This document shows, one piece after another, positions 45,901-57,850 of a DNA stretch of 64,000 nucleotides. Source of the stretch: Typha latifolia. Lineage: Eukaryota; Streptophyta; Magnoliopsida; Poales; Typhaceae. A program made the translations under genes and the position numbers. The DNA lies in assembly GCA_019914945.1 (NCBI GenBank), contig CM034104.1:9164046-9228045 (forward strand), read 5' to 3'. The notes beneath the pieces are model-generated. The model did not search any database. It worked only from the letters and a program-made list of their open reading frames with translations, and was not told where the DNA came from. The first letter of the stretch is position 1, and the number at the start of each line of letters is the position of its first letter.

Positions 45901-47001
45901 TTTGTAATAATACTATATAATCCCTAAAAGAGTTTGCAACTAACCAACCAAAACTCTCTACACCTAAAGGCTTAACAGCTCTAGTTTATCAATTATTCAA
46001 TTTCACTACCTACCTGTAGAAATAACTCCAGATTAACCCAAAACAATAGTAACTTTTAAATTATTTAATAGAACATATAAACTACATGTGTAGAAGATGC
46101 TAGAAACATCCAAAGAATAAATCCTAGTGGCTTAAGAGTTTCAAACAGTAGTATACATAAATTAGGGTTTGCAAAACTATTCCTAGCAAAATGAAAAAAA
46201 AAACTACCTAAAATGTCAATATACTAGGATCCAACCATCAGAATAATGTTGCAACATCATATCAGATACAATAACAAAAGTGACACTAGCCCATGCCAAG
46301 TAGTAGAACAATAATGTGATGAAAGAATAAAAGTGAATAAAAAGAACATTCTTAAGTTTTAGATATCTACCTTTCATGGCAAAAGAAAGCACACTACAAC
46401 TCTTCACAGTAATGAATGTGACATAGATTACTCATGCATGTGTCCTGCATGTTTCTCACTCTGGTTTAATGCTAAAAACTATAGCATGATAATCTCATCT
46501 AAATGCATTATGTTTTTTAAACCAGCGCCCTAATAATGCATTCATGACAATTCAAGAGTCTCCTTTTTCTATTATATAGAAGTGAACAAATGATAAGATA
46601 TGAAACAAGCACTGCAACAGGATATGCGAATACAGTAATCTGAAACAATATGTGCAAACTGACCATCTATAGCCTTCATCAGGAGGTATATATTAAATGA
46701 ACTACAAAGAGAAAAAGAAAGACAGTAACTTAAGACGATGACAAAAGTAAATAGAAAGTAATCTTGTACTAAAGTACCAAGAGGTAAACATGGTCTCTTT
46801 ACATGTAAATTAGGAAACTTGTACTATGAACATGTTAGGTCCCATACAGGATAATCCACCATTAACGAAAAGGGCAAAGAAAGTACTATGTGCAATCTGT
46901 TGAGATGCCAACCTCAATTAAAGCTTCAACAAGTCCTTCCTGATAAGAATGCTAAATTGCATGAAAGTTTCCACAAATAATCCTGAGAAACGTCTTATAT
47001 T
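42968..47001. other. intergenic DNA with pyrimidine/purine tracts
   Basis: No gene was recognised. 43720-44060 is a long CT-rich tract followed by a GA-rich tract, with CTGCTGCAGCAG near 44055. 45795-45890 has a similar, shorter arrangement with a hairpin TTTGCTG/CAGCAAA. A TATATATA run lies at 44692-44707. Open frames in the tracts are low-complexity chance products. Confidence 0.5.
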
Positions 47002-47890
47002 TCACAATCTCTGCTTCTGGCTGTCAGTCCCCATCCTACCTGAAGATGCAAGCTTGCTAATAACATTACCAAACATAACAGCAAAAGATGGCCCAGATTG
47101 TAATTTCACCAGCTGTGTCCTGTAAGGTATGAGTATACTCCTCAATCCTGCAGTTAGCCACAAGGACTTACAACATCAGACCAGTTTCTCAGTGCTAAGC
47201 ATTCTCCAAACACATTGGTAAGCACTACCACGAGTAAGAAAAAAAAAAAAAAAGGAGCAGCAAGCTAACAACTTTACCTGCAATACACATAGCTCTATAC
47301 AAAAGAGCAGCCTGGGCACCCCCTTTGGTGGCTATCCTCGGCTTCTCCAAGCACTCGAGGAAGGCCAGGTCCGCCTTGAGGAGCTTGGCCTGGTCGTGGG
47401 TGTCATATCCAATGTCATGGCAATAGCAACAGAAGTCCAACCAATCGATCGGCCGCCGGTCCCACAGCATCGATCCCTGGTCCTTGCCGCTCGACCAGTT
47501 CGGGCCGCAGTAATGGCCGTAGCGGGGGAACAACTGCGAGAGGAACGCCCGGGGCCCACCGTGCCACGGGACCTTGGCAACATAAGGGCGGAAGAGGGGG
47601 AGAGAGCAACCGGCATCCGATCGACGGTTAAGTGGCGAAACGGGCAATTGAGCCTGAGTCCCAGGCCTCCATGGGATGATGGATTGGAGAGATCTCGTCA
47701 ACCCACTAAAGAAATCCTCGAAATATGCATTCTTGGACGCGGGAGGGGGTGAAATAAAGGGATCAGAATCGGGATTGGAAACGACGATCTGGGTATTGGA
47801 GAGAATTTTGAGAGGAGAGGAGAGGAGTTGGAGGAAGTGGAAATTTAAGATGGGGGGAACCCACAAGGTTTTGCCCCTCATCATTACCAT
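47002..47890 (-). CDS. plant phospholipase A2-like protein (two exons)
   Basis: Exon 1 is 47278-47890 and exon 2 is 47002-47147, joined across a 130-bp intron with donor CAG|GTAAAG and acceptor CTGCAG|GA. The spliced frame gives 252 residues. The calcium-loop block YGHYCGPNWSSGKDQG (about 124-139) and the active-site block CCYCHDIGYDTHDQ (about 154-167, catalytic His158-Asp159) identify the phospholipase A2 fold, which cuts the sn-2 acyl chain of phospholipids using calcium. The wording DWLDFCCYCHDIGYDTHDQ is that of the uncharacterised plant 'phospholipase A2 family protein' group, not the short secreted plant enzymes. The N-terminal 100 residues are poorly conserved and may hold a targeting signal. 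The start is the first of three close Met codons (residues 1, 3, 4). The second exon ends DSQKQRL and a TGA. Reading past the donor gives only an aberrant tail. The gene looks intact. Confidence 0.9.
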
Positions 47891-48088
47891 AAAATACCAC
47901 CCGAAAGCAAGCGTAGTGACAATGGAACTTTGACGGGGAATAATTGGGGAAGGCAGTGTTGTTTCTACGAGAGGTGAGAGCGAGGAGATTTGAAGGAAGG
48001 CTCAGAAAAGAAAAGAGGGATGTGGCGGTGATCCACTGCTCCTTTGGTCATCAAATATGCGTTAAGAGTTCTCTCAGGAAGACGCACG

Positions 48089-48154
48089 CACGTGTGGCGA
48101 CGGGTGCGCGTGCGATGAAGGTCGAACCACAAGCCAAAGATAAACGTGACGTCA
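48089..48154 (-). promoter_or_regulatory. candidate bZIP sites upstream of the phospholipase gene
   Basis: A palindromic G-box CACGTG at 48089-48094 and a palindromic TGACGTCA at 48147-48154 lie 199 and 257 bp upstream of the start codon at 47890. Both are classical plant bZIP targets. Their function here is inference; no transcription start is visible. Confidence 0.4.
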
Positions 48155-48194
48155 GCAGCACTCCATCCCCATGTGGTCCGAAGCATTCAGTTTA

Positions 48195-48639
48195 AGTGAT
48201 TCTTCGGATATTCCTCGCATCGCACTCAGAGTCATTCCAAACACCAATTTTCAAAGATTTTGTTTCCCCTACGCTCAACCTACTGGTAGGCCCGTTTATT
48301 GGATTAGACCTCCTAACGAGAAGTTCTAATCAGGCAATGATTACTTACTAGTCCAGCTATGTCTTTACGCGCTAATACTTCTCTATCTAAATTACAAAAT
48401 TATGAGAGCAGTCTTTAGAACGTTTAGCACACTATGAAAGTGTCGACCTGTGGAGGCCTGAGTTTGGGATAGAATAAAATTCAATGTTTGCCAAAAATGC
48501 ATCCAAGCTATAGAAGATATCTTCTAGTTGCTCTTTTCTATACGTAGAATTTGATATATAGGAACATCAATAAGAGAGGCCCCGGAAGGAAAAAAAAAAA
48601 AAAATAAGAGCGGTGATAGCTATTCTTTTTAAAAAATTA
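48195..48639. other. intergenic DNA, no gene recognised
   Basis: The stretch between the phospholipase promoter and the LINE relic holds an A run at 48588-48602 and nothing else recognisable. Confidence 0.45.
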
Positions 48640-50800
48640 GAAATATATTAATCAAAAGGCAAGTCTCACAAAATAATTACTCATTGCTGCCTCGCTATGT
48701 AATGTGCTAGTAATATTAAAACACAAAATGATACCTAAGTCATCCTATAAAAAGGATGAAGATGTTAACTAGAGCGAGTTGCCACCCAATTGGCTGCTTC
48801 TCTAAAGATGTGATTAATCCTTTCCCTTTCCCTTGGCAAGAAAATGGATCAGTTGTTTGGAATCTATCTTAATAACTAGGAGGACCTTCCATTGGTTTGG
48901 CTAAGCCATGAGTGATCATAATTAGCTTTTGGCAGGATATTATCTATAATGTATTGTCCTTCCACAAAGGCCGATTGCTCAAGATGATGATCTGCGCCAA
49001 CAGAAACTTTAACCGATTGGCTAGAAGCTTTGTAAATAGATGATAAGTCAAATTGCAAAGCAAAATGAGCTGGAATTTTAAAACCCTAGCAAGGTTGTGC
49101 TTCTTAGGAATAAGAGCAATAAAAGTTTGGTTCCTCTCAAAGATGGCAGCTTGCCACTGATTTGAAACTTTTCAAGGCCAAACACAAGTCCTCACTTGTA
49201 AAAAGTTTGACATAGAAGCTATTAGGGCTTGGGGATTTGCCAATGGGCATACTTTAATCTCTTTATCAGAAAAAGGTAGAATTAATTCATTATAGCAATT
49301 AAAGGAGATAGGTGTCAAACCCTCCTAGTTCCAGCTAGTTGTTACAACATTATCAAAACTATCCCAAATCTTATAGTAAAAGTTTATAAAAGTCTGCTTA
49401 GTTGCTTCAAAGTTACTCAGTTTATCATCAAAATTAAGCAATAAGGAGTGGATAATATTGCGTCTACATAATCATAGTAATCATGTGAAAATAGTGGGAG
49501 TTCTTGTTCCCCATATGGATCCACCTATTCCTAGCCTTGATTTGCCGCTTAGTTTCCTCCCAGCGAAGAAGGGCAACATGTTTTTGATAAAGGCAAATGA
49601 GATTAGGTTGAGAAGGGGTAAGAGAAACCACCATAAGGTTGGGTTGCTCAAGCTTAGCGATTTGATCATTAAGGGCATCAATATGATTCTCAATCTTACC
49701 TAGGTCAAAATGGTTCCAAAATCACACCTTGTTCTAATAATAGTAAGCTTAGAATACAAAGGACACCTTTGAGTTGGAAGAAAAACAATCTTGATAATTT
49801 GGTGGACATTCGGTACTCAAATAAAAAATGTTCAGACCTAAAAGATTTTTTAACATATTTTGGAGCCAGAAGGGATAAAGACATGGAGAAGAGCATGACC
49901 AAAGCCAATGTGAGCAAGATGAGATACATGAGTGGAAGGAAAAAGGTGAAGCCACTAACCATTTGCAAAAGATTTATCAATCCGGCACCCCTTAGCATGG
50001 CTATTAGACTAGGGGTGGGGGGATATTTTTTCTATTAGTACTAAGCAGAATATTAAATCACCATCATAAAGCCACGCTAAATCAATGCAGCTTTAAAAAC
50101 TTTAATTCATCCCACTGCATTCTTCTATATAAACAAGAGTTGTATAAATACCTGTGACTATCCAAGAGGAATTTAATATCTTAGAGGTTACTATGCCATG
50201 GATAGCTTGAGGAGAAGCTCTAATTTTTTCCATTAGTGCTAAGGAAAACATTAAATCACCATCATAAAGCCACGCCAAATCAATGCAGCTTAAAACTTTA
50301 ATTCATCCCACAACATTCTTCTATATAAATAGAAGTTACATAAATACCTGTGACTATCCAAGAGGAATTTAAGATCTTAGAGGTTACTATTCCATGGTTA
50401 ATGAGGAGAAGCTCTTATTATTGACACAAGGATCTCAACAAAGTTCTAGATCATGATGATGTTGCTTGACACTCACGGTTGGAGACCTACCAAAAAAATC
50501 CTAGCTTTTGCCAAGCTTGCGAGCAATCATGCTCACCCTAGTTTCAATAGGAAAAAAAATTGACTCTTAAGAATATGAACAAGATCAAAAAGTCTATTAC
50601 AAGTGACCCTTTTGAGAGTCCCTTGATAGTTCTAGAAAATTGTATTAATTAATTAAACAATATGGGTATTTCCTTCTACTAGCACTGAGGGTGATTTGAT
50701 CGCGATTTGAAGCTTGCATTTCTTCGAATTGGCCCTAGCTTCGAGGATGGTACCCCTCTTTCTTTGAATGGTTTCTTTCGATGCTTGCAGAGCCATCTTG
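48640..50800 (-). mobile_element. L1-type LINE relic (endonuclease, partial RT, RNase H)
   Basis: Read leftward, the endonuclease start appears near 50640 (a WNCRG-like block). A VTGIY...GDFN-like region follows at 50026-50420, present twice, then an HFxxEYR-like end near 49830. RT begins with RWIHMGNKNSHYFH (about 49500), IGKSPSPNSFYVKLF (about 49230), FIALIPKKHN (about 49110) and LLANRLK (about 49010). After DNILPKANYDHS near 48920 the frame jumps to an RNase H-type segment (IDSKQLIHFLAK, NHIFREAANWVA) near 48790-48880, so the catalytic half of RT is deleted. Many stops. An RNase H domain is typical of plant L1 elements. Confidence 0.75.
50026..50420 (-). repeat. tandem duplication of about 198 bp in the LINE endonuclease region
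   Basis: 50026-50223 and 50224-50420 are near-identical: both carry ATTAAATCACCATCATAAAG, ACCTGTGACTATCCAAGAGG and a CCATGG near the end. Each encodes the same endonuclease piece, so it is a local duplication and not two LINE insertions. Confidence 0.88.
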
Positions 50801-51298
50801 GAAGTTCATATGTTTTTAGAACTTCCAAGCTTCCTCTGTGATTTTGTCCCTCCATTGCTCTCTCGATCCATCTTGGGAATAAGTTAAGGTAGGATAGTCA
50901 TTAGACGAAGAAGGCATAGACACTATCTTAAAATATTATTTTCTAACTCAAATTTGCATCAATTGACTTAAAATCTCCACACATTTGGATATTTCATAAG
51001 CTGACTTGACCATATACATGAATCTAATTTATACAACTCAATTAAATGTTATTTTGTCCATAAATTTTCCATTATTAAAATTATTGCTCTTATAATCTCT
51101 CCTTGGCAATTTCGTAATGAAACACAATTCTCTAAGCCCTTGTTTGTTTTGAGTTCAGAGGGATTCCTAAACTTTGTTAGGGACCCTAACCAAGTTCAAC
51201 AACTAAATATCTTTTTACCTTTTTTTTATTCCTAACTAAGTTCACTAAAATATAAACTCAAATTGATTCCAAGTTTATCATTGGCATGATTTAAATCT
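50801..51298. other. AT-rich DNA between LINE relic and element D
   Basis: No gene was recognised. Part of 51230-51298 may be the badly decayed outer end of the left LTR of D. Confidence 0.4.
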
Positions 51299-51308
51299 AT
51301 CACTTTCA

Positions 51309-51945
51309 TGTGATTTCAAATTGAAGTGAAAAAATAAAATTAGAATAGTGGAGAACGGTCAAACAAATTGGTAATTATTTGATGTTGAGGTGGTCGTTGG
51401 AGGGTGGCGAACGGCCAAGTGTGGTGGTGGATAGTCGTAAGGTAGAGTGGCTCATGGAGATGATGGTAGCTAAGGTTTGGAGGTAAAATTAGGCTTCTAA
51501 CTAAATATACTCTTAGAAAAATAAATGGCTATGATTAATTTATTTCTACTCCTAAATTATCTTACTTTTATTCTCAAGGCTAAAATAATTTATTAATGCT
51601 TGAATAATTACACAAAGCAGCCTAAACCCTCTATATATATAGAAGTTGGGTACAATGAGTCATACTAGGATTAACCCTATGGGCTTATACGACTTAAACT
51701 GAGATGTCTTAAAGGCTTACATAACTTAATTGAACTTGTCTTAAAGACTTACTTGACTTAACTATACCTGTCTTAAGGGTTTACTTGAATTAATTGGACT
51801 TGTTTTATGAGTATACATGACTTAACTAGACTTTTCTTAAGGGCTTACATAAGCATAATAAATAGACTTAATCTATTGAGCTCAATGTTCCTAATCTATT
51901 GAGCCCAATGTCCTTATAATGTAATCCGATTTGACCCGATTCGCA
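51309..51945 (-). repeat. 3' LTR of element D
   Basis: Matches 52950-53590 in order: GGTGGTCGTTGGAGGGTG, GTAAGGTAGAG, the TATATATAGAAG region and the repeats of the AAGGCTTAC...ACTTAA type. Its outer 90 bp or so, present in the right LTR, is missing or unrecognisable. Confidence 0.65.
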
Positions 51946-52847
51946 TTAATTCACCACACTCTGACCACATTATCCTCAAGGTGTCTATGGTGGTTTCCAT
52001 ACCTTTTATTGCTCTCAAACTACATATCTTCGATCTTCGTGTAGATCTCATCTCCCACATGGAGGAGGGCCCCATAGTGGGTTATGCTTTTGGCCCAATT
52101 GTTAGACCGATAGTCTACCTAGTCACAGATGGCTAGGGCCAAATCCTAGCCAAGGGTGGTTCAAGCCAAAATCTTAGTGCATGCAATTTAGGCCATAGTT
52201 CACATGTAGTTGGTCCAAAGAAGGTGCTGAGAGTGGTGGTTTGGACCGAAAGTGTCTGGATTGTCACCGATGCAAAGCTAGGGTTTTCAATCCAAACTTC
52301 CATCGCGGGTGGCCAAGATGACATTGGGGCCATCACTAGGGTCTCCTTTGGTGTCACAGATGTGGTGGGATGGGTATGCAGGGGTGGAAGGAGCTCCAAT
52401 GTGGCCAGAGGAGGAGTGGTTATCGCAGTTTGAATGGTCTCCATGGTTTCACCATTGTTGGTGCTTGAAGATGGTTGGGTTAACTCTTCTCCTCCCTCGT
52501 AAGTTGAAGATAATGGTCATGAGAGGATCGATTCCATCGTGGTCGGCGGCACTGGCGGCGTAGGGTGGTGCTGTCTAGCCAAGATAGCTACTACTATGGC
52601 TTGGAGAGCCTTTTTGACCCTCTAGTGTTCTCCGCAGCTCTCTTCTTATTTTCGCGTATCTCCTTAACAGTTTCACGTATTGCCATTGCCTAAATGGGTG
52701 ACCCGTCATTGGCAATTTTTTATGGTGACACCGAAGAAGACCCAGTCAGTATAAAGATGAGTTCTTGGTTTTCTATGGCAGCAATCTGCCTCAGATTTGT
52801 TTTGGATTGCATACCAATGGCCAAGGAAATGTGGCTTTGATATCACT

Positions 52848-53590
52848 ACTATGAACTGTATTTGGAATGAATTGGACATAAGAAAATTATGATATTTTTA
52901 TGAGACGAAGCCTCGAAAGCATGGATCTAATGGCTTTAGTATCATATGATTTTGAGGTTGGAGTAAAAAGATAAAATTAAAATAGTTGAGAAAGATCATA
53001 ATTGGACAGATTAGCAAGTGTCTAATGTTGCGGCGGTCGTCGGAGGGTGCCGAATGGCTAAGGGTGGTAGTGGATGGCCGTAAGGTAGAGGTTCATGAAA
53101 ATAATGGTGGCTAGGATTTGTAGGTAAAATTAGGATTCTAAGCTAGATCTACTTCTAGGAAAATAAATGCTATGATTAATTTACTTTTACTCCTAGATTA
53201 TTTTGCACTTACTCTTAAGATAAACTCAATGCTAAAATAATTTCTCAATACTTGGATAATTAAACAAAGCAGCCTAACCCCTCTATATCTAGAGGTCAGA
53301 TACAATGAGTTATACTAGAATTAGCCCTAAAGGCTTACACGACTTGAACTATGATTTGCCTTAAAGACTTACATGACTTAATTAGACTTGTCTTAAAGGT
53401 TTATCTAACTTAACTAGACTTGTCTTAATAGCTTACTTCAGTTAATTGGGACTTGGCTTACAAGTTACATGACTTAACTATACTTTCTTTAAGGGCTTAA
53501 ATAAACATAAATCAATTAAAAGATAAACAGACTCGATCTATCGAACCTAATATCCTCATGATATGATCCGACCTAATTCGATTCACATCA
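52848..53590 (-). repeat. 5' LTR of element D
   Basis: On the + strand it starts TGAACTGTATTTGG, the reverse complement of the LTR end seen in E at 20137, and ends CGATTCACATCA. It shares the internal repeats and TATA region with the left LTR and with E. Confidence 0.68.
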
Positions 53591-53596
53591 CTTTCA

Positions 53597-56500
53597 CCAT
53601 GGCCCACAAAAAATAGCCCTAAAAATATATTTGTACACGCTAGTGAAAAATTAAAATTTTATTATTTAATACTAATATGTTTAATATGGGTTTAAATTGG
53701 CTAACTTTCATTTATATTTTACAAATGAAATATAAATATTTTGGTATTATTTGCATGACACATACTCAGTTTCTCTAAAAGTAAAATATTTTTTACTCTT
53801 TTATGTCACATCAAATTAATTATTACACCCCTATTTCAAATATTCTCTCATTTTTCTCTAATTTAGCTCCAAAATAAATAAATTTCTCTCCAATTTTTTT
53901 TTTAAATTTACTAAGTCTACAATAGGAGTGGTTGCAGGCTTGTGAGGCAACAAATCACTTTTTTTTAATAAAAGTTTACAATATGAACAACTTCTTAAAA
54001 AATATTAAAACATTAAATTAAAAAATAATATTAAAAGTATTTAAAATATAGTAAAAAATAAAAATAATAATCACATATTATTATGTAAAAAAATTAATTT
54101 TATATTATTAAAAAAAAGTAATAATAGTACTCATTTGTCGACATATAAGCCTGCAAATAAGTCCATTAATAGGCTAATATGCTGTATATAAGCATGTTTG
54201 AGAAAATATAAGCCCGTAAATAGGCTTTTTATGCTGCATATAAGTCTGCATATCAATAATTAAAAATATTTTATTTATCTAAAAAGTTAATATTTAAAAT
54301 TTTATTATAAAGTCAAAAGGCATTTTGTTCCATTAATTTTATATATTATTTATTTTATTCTAAAACTAATATATTTTTCACTTTTCACATCACATCAAAC
54401 ACTATATTTTCTTAGACTAAAAAACTATGTACAAAAGCCGCATCTATGACAATAATGTCTTGACTCTTCTCTAAGTGTCAAAGTCACACCAACCATAGCT
54501 TGCCTCTCGTGAGATGGTCTCTCATTTGATGGAAAGTGCTATTTTCATTTAGTAATCTCGGGCGAATCATCAAGCTCAACGTACCTAATTAAGACTAAGA
54601 AATGGTGCTAGTTAAACAAATTGAAGCTTAACCTCAAACCAAACATAGCTTTTACAAAATTTTCTAAGGTCAAGACATATAAGGTTAGTTCATATTTCTT
54701 TTCAAGAAATCTCTACAAAGATTAAAAACATTAGAAAAACTTCTGAAATGCATGCGTATCATAAAAAATTGTTTCCATACAAAATTTTCAAACATGATCC
54801 CAAATCGATTTCGGCAAATCAATCTTTAGCAAAGTAACATATGGAAAAAAACAAAAATATGTGATAAGATCCTAGTCCCAGCCCAACAATTTTTTTAAAG
54901 TAAACAAGTAAGCTCCGAACTTCAAACATAGAAACCATAGCAATAAGATCATAAGACAAAACAAAGACCATGCACTCAAATATGTCAAATACATGACAAA
55001 ATAAAAGTCATGAATGAACAAACAAACTACTCTCCTAAATCAAAACTAGAGATAGTAGCTAGATCTACTCCCCTCTTTTGTCACAAATTGAGAAAGGATA
55101 CTTAGACATGAAAAATTAATTCTACTAGGATGGAGGTGAGTAGTGCTAGTGAAAGTCAGCGAGGAAGTCTTGAAAGCTAATAATCAGACTATCAATCCAA
55201 TTATTCAATATGTCTATAAGCGCAAAACTATGTGATAATATTAGGTTTATACATATGACTTATGGGAGATGATTGAAGAACAAAATAAAATCACGTTTAA
55301 ACAATAAGTGTTTAGTTCTATAGACTAGGTGTGTACCCCAAACAATACAACGCACATCCTGGCATGAAATTACTGTAGGAATCCCTATATTATTTGAAGC
55401 TGCATGCATACTAAGTAAGTTAGATGAACTAACTACTAGTGAATCAAAAACAGAAAGTTCTAAAATTTACTCAAACTTGGTATTTTATTTTTGAGATTCT
55501 CCTAGTATAAATTGTAGAAATTCATCTATACCTATTTAATAGATCCAGAGGCAGAGCAATCCATCCATCCATCCATCCATCCATCCATCCATCTAAAGAC
55601 CTCTCACCAAAGGAGCTTCAACTTTTTATCACTGTGTGAGGAACAATGTGAGTCTAAGTGCTACTTAAATAAGGGCTCTTATCTACCTCAAAATTTCAAT
55701 GTCAAACATGTTGTCCTCTAGTATATTCATTCATTTAAATGTTGTATTGCTACGTCAAGTCGATCAAATCTATCAATGTAGTCTACAAATTCAATCTTCG
55801 GTAAATGTGCTACTAGAAGAGCAGGCTCACCTTCTTCCTCTGACTTAACCTACTCAATTCGAGGTTGAACTTGATAATTCGGAGTATCACTCTTACAAAT
55901 CGTGCTACTAAACTAGGAGTGAGGCATTTAACAACGCCCTCACCTTGATCTATTGCAATGCTCTATATACTACAAAGTTAGAGATGAAAGATCCGTAGGG
56001 TAAGCTCTCAACTATAGAAACTAAAACAATGATATTCACTTGTAATGGAGCATTTGATCATCTAGTTTGATAAGAACTCCGCCGGTAATGGTATGGAAGG
56101 CATGGATAAAATATATCCTACCAAAATCAAGCTCATTGGCTCTCGTTTTGGACAAAAAAATGTGGAAACTAACGAGACCCAATCATACCGTTCGCACATA
56201 GGTACATCCGAATTATATAAAACATTCGCATAAAATTCTCGACCAACTTTATTTATGAGAAATTAATGTGTTTGGGATATCCTCATCTATAAAATTCCAC
56301 ATGATCACTTCTACATCGATCAAAATCAGCCTATGTTGAACAATGTGTACTCAAGTTTTGGTATATTTAGAAATGAAAGCCTTAGTGAAAGTAACTTTCT
56401 TGCCCTTAGGAGGCACTATTATTTAGATCTTTTTGCAAAATATTGATGAAATAATAATAAAAAAACTAAGAGCAAATGATAAAAAAAAATTATGAGGGAA

Positions 56501-57629
56501 ATGATTATATGTGATTATAAGAGTGAAATCTAGGCCAAAATCTTTGAAAAATAAGATCACAAATTCATCGTGTGGGTGACAAAGGTGGGAGAGAGTTGGT
56601 TTTTTATTCAAAAATGTAAAGAAAAAAGTAAAATTTAACCTCTTAGCCTGCCATCGACAAATGAACAATTGAGATCATATACAACGGGTTAGGGCATTTA
56701 CAACTCATCCCACAAGTTTGTCCACACAAGCCTAGGCCCAGCAAGACGCTTTGTACAATCTAGAATATATAGGAAGTACTATTTTATGCCAAAATTGAGA
56801 ATTTCGACGAGCCAAGCTTTCCAAAGTCTTAAGCATAATTTTTTAGATAAATACAAGACTGAAAATCTACAAAAAAAAAAACCTACCAAATCATGCAAAA
56901 TAAATATAAGTAAAATCCCCCACATGAAATAAAACTTTCTGAGTTAATCAATTTAAACCATTCCAAATTCAATCTTAATTACTCCAATCAATATAAAAAC
57001 ATACTAGACTCGATTAAAGATGTTAAAATATATTAAAACATGTAGAAATCAAATATTTTCCTATAATGCATAATTTTAAATTCTAAATTCAATAAAATTC
57101 CATAGTGTGTCACTATGTAAACAAGGTCCATAATTAATTAATCTAGAAGTCAAATCGACCTATGACGAGATGCATAAAAATATTTTAAAATTTTTAGTAC
57201 TAATTTAGACACTTATATGTAACACTTTTCTCAAATCTTTTCAAAATCAAATTTAATGCGAATTTTTCCTTCAATTTTCCCCAAAGGATATTTTGTTTTC
57301 CAATAAATTCTCCACTGTGAAGCCTCAGTGAGTCAAGCGATAGTTAGCGAGCAATTGCCCTACTGGGTATCTGTTGTACCATTAGGGTTTCGTTGTATTC
57401 AATTGTCATCAAAGTTGCTATGCAAGCCACCACCTTTGGGCTTACCACTTTACCGCCTTGTCGAGCAATCACTCTTCATTCTTCAAGCATGAGTTGCTTC
57501 TAAGAGCCTTGTTCTCTCGAATCCCATACAAAAAATGAAGGGAGGCATCATTCTCAATTACACTTTCCTAATCATATGGGCAGAGGTCGTAGCCTTTATG
57601 AGTTGTTGCCTGAGTTTGAGACTAGGCGT
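53597..57629. other. AT-rich intergenic DNA, no gene recognised
   Basis: No domain-bearing frame was found over 4 kb. 54146-54255 contains three or four imperfect copies of a phrase like ATAAGCCTGCAAATAAG. 56423-56668 is open on the - strand but is phenylalanine-rich low-complexity sequence. Much of the region resembles degraded non-coding repeats. Confidence 0.45.
55561..55593. repeat. (CCAT)n microsatellite, 8 units
   Basis: Eight uninterrupted CCAT units. Simple repeat with no other features. Confidence 0.95.
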
Positions 57630-57850
57630 TACTACTGAACTACGTATTCTTCCAATCTTCTTTGCCGAGTTTGATCTGGTTATAGCCAGATAAACTATCC
57701 ATAATAAAGAGCTTCTCATGACCTGCAGTGTTGTCAACCAGAAGGTCCATGCGTGGCAAGGGAAAAGAAGATGATGAGCATGATTTCTTTATTCAGCTTT
57801 GATGAAATCGACGCACTCTCGCACGGCCGATTACACTCTTTGAAGACATG
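57630..57850 (-). pseudogene. reverse transcriptase scrap of a Tat/Athila-like gypsy element
   Basis: The - strand reads FPLPRMDLLVDNTAGHEKLF, then IMDSLSGYNQIKLGKED. This corresponds to the RT block that in Tat and Athila-type elements runs FPLPxIDxLVDxTAGHExLSFMDxxSGYNQI. A CVDF-like piece precedes it in another frame. Only about 60 residues can be followed; the rest of the element is gone. Confidence 0.65.

Larger units (their letters stand above)
51300..53590 (-). mobile_element. non-autonomous LTR element D (E family)
   Basis: Two similar LTRs of about 0.65-0.74 kb (about 51309-51945 and 52848-53590) surround roughly 900 bp with no pol domain. On the - strand a purine tract GTCAGAGTGTGGTGA adjoins the left LTR, and TAGTGATATCAAAGCC, a mutated Met-tRNA primer site, adjoins the right one. 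A leader-like frame near 52600-52700 is rich in Arg/Glu, as in gag N-termini. ATCACTTTCA occurs at both outer borders (51299-51308 and 53587-53596), which may include a target duplication. It looks like a deletion derivative moved by a related autonomous element. Confidence 0.65.

Noticed and set aside
47332..47752. Open frames on both strands over exon 1 of the phospholipase gene (for example 47396-47752 and 47332-47616)
   Set aside because: They are GC-rich shadows of the real - strand coding frame, which carries the calcium-loop and active-site motifs.
47944..48195. 83-codon open frame upstream of the phospholipase gene
   Set aside because: It overlaps the likely promoter and leader of the gene, on the other strand, with no domain.
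52133..52444. 103-codon open frame on the - strand and its + strand counterparts
   Set aside because: It lies in the internal part of non-autonomous element D, has no gag or pol domain and is probably a chance frame in GC-richer DNA.
55561..55593. Regular short repeats considered as a CRISPR-like array
   Set aside because: It is an uninterrupted CCAT microsatellite without spacers, in a plant genome.
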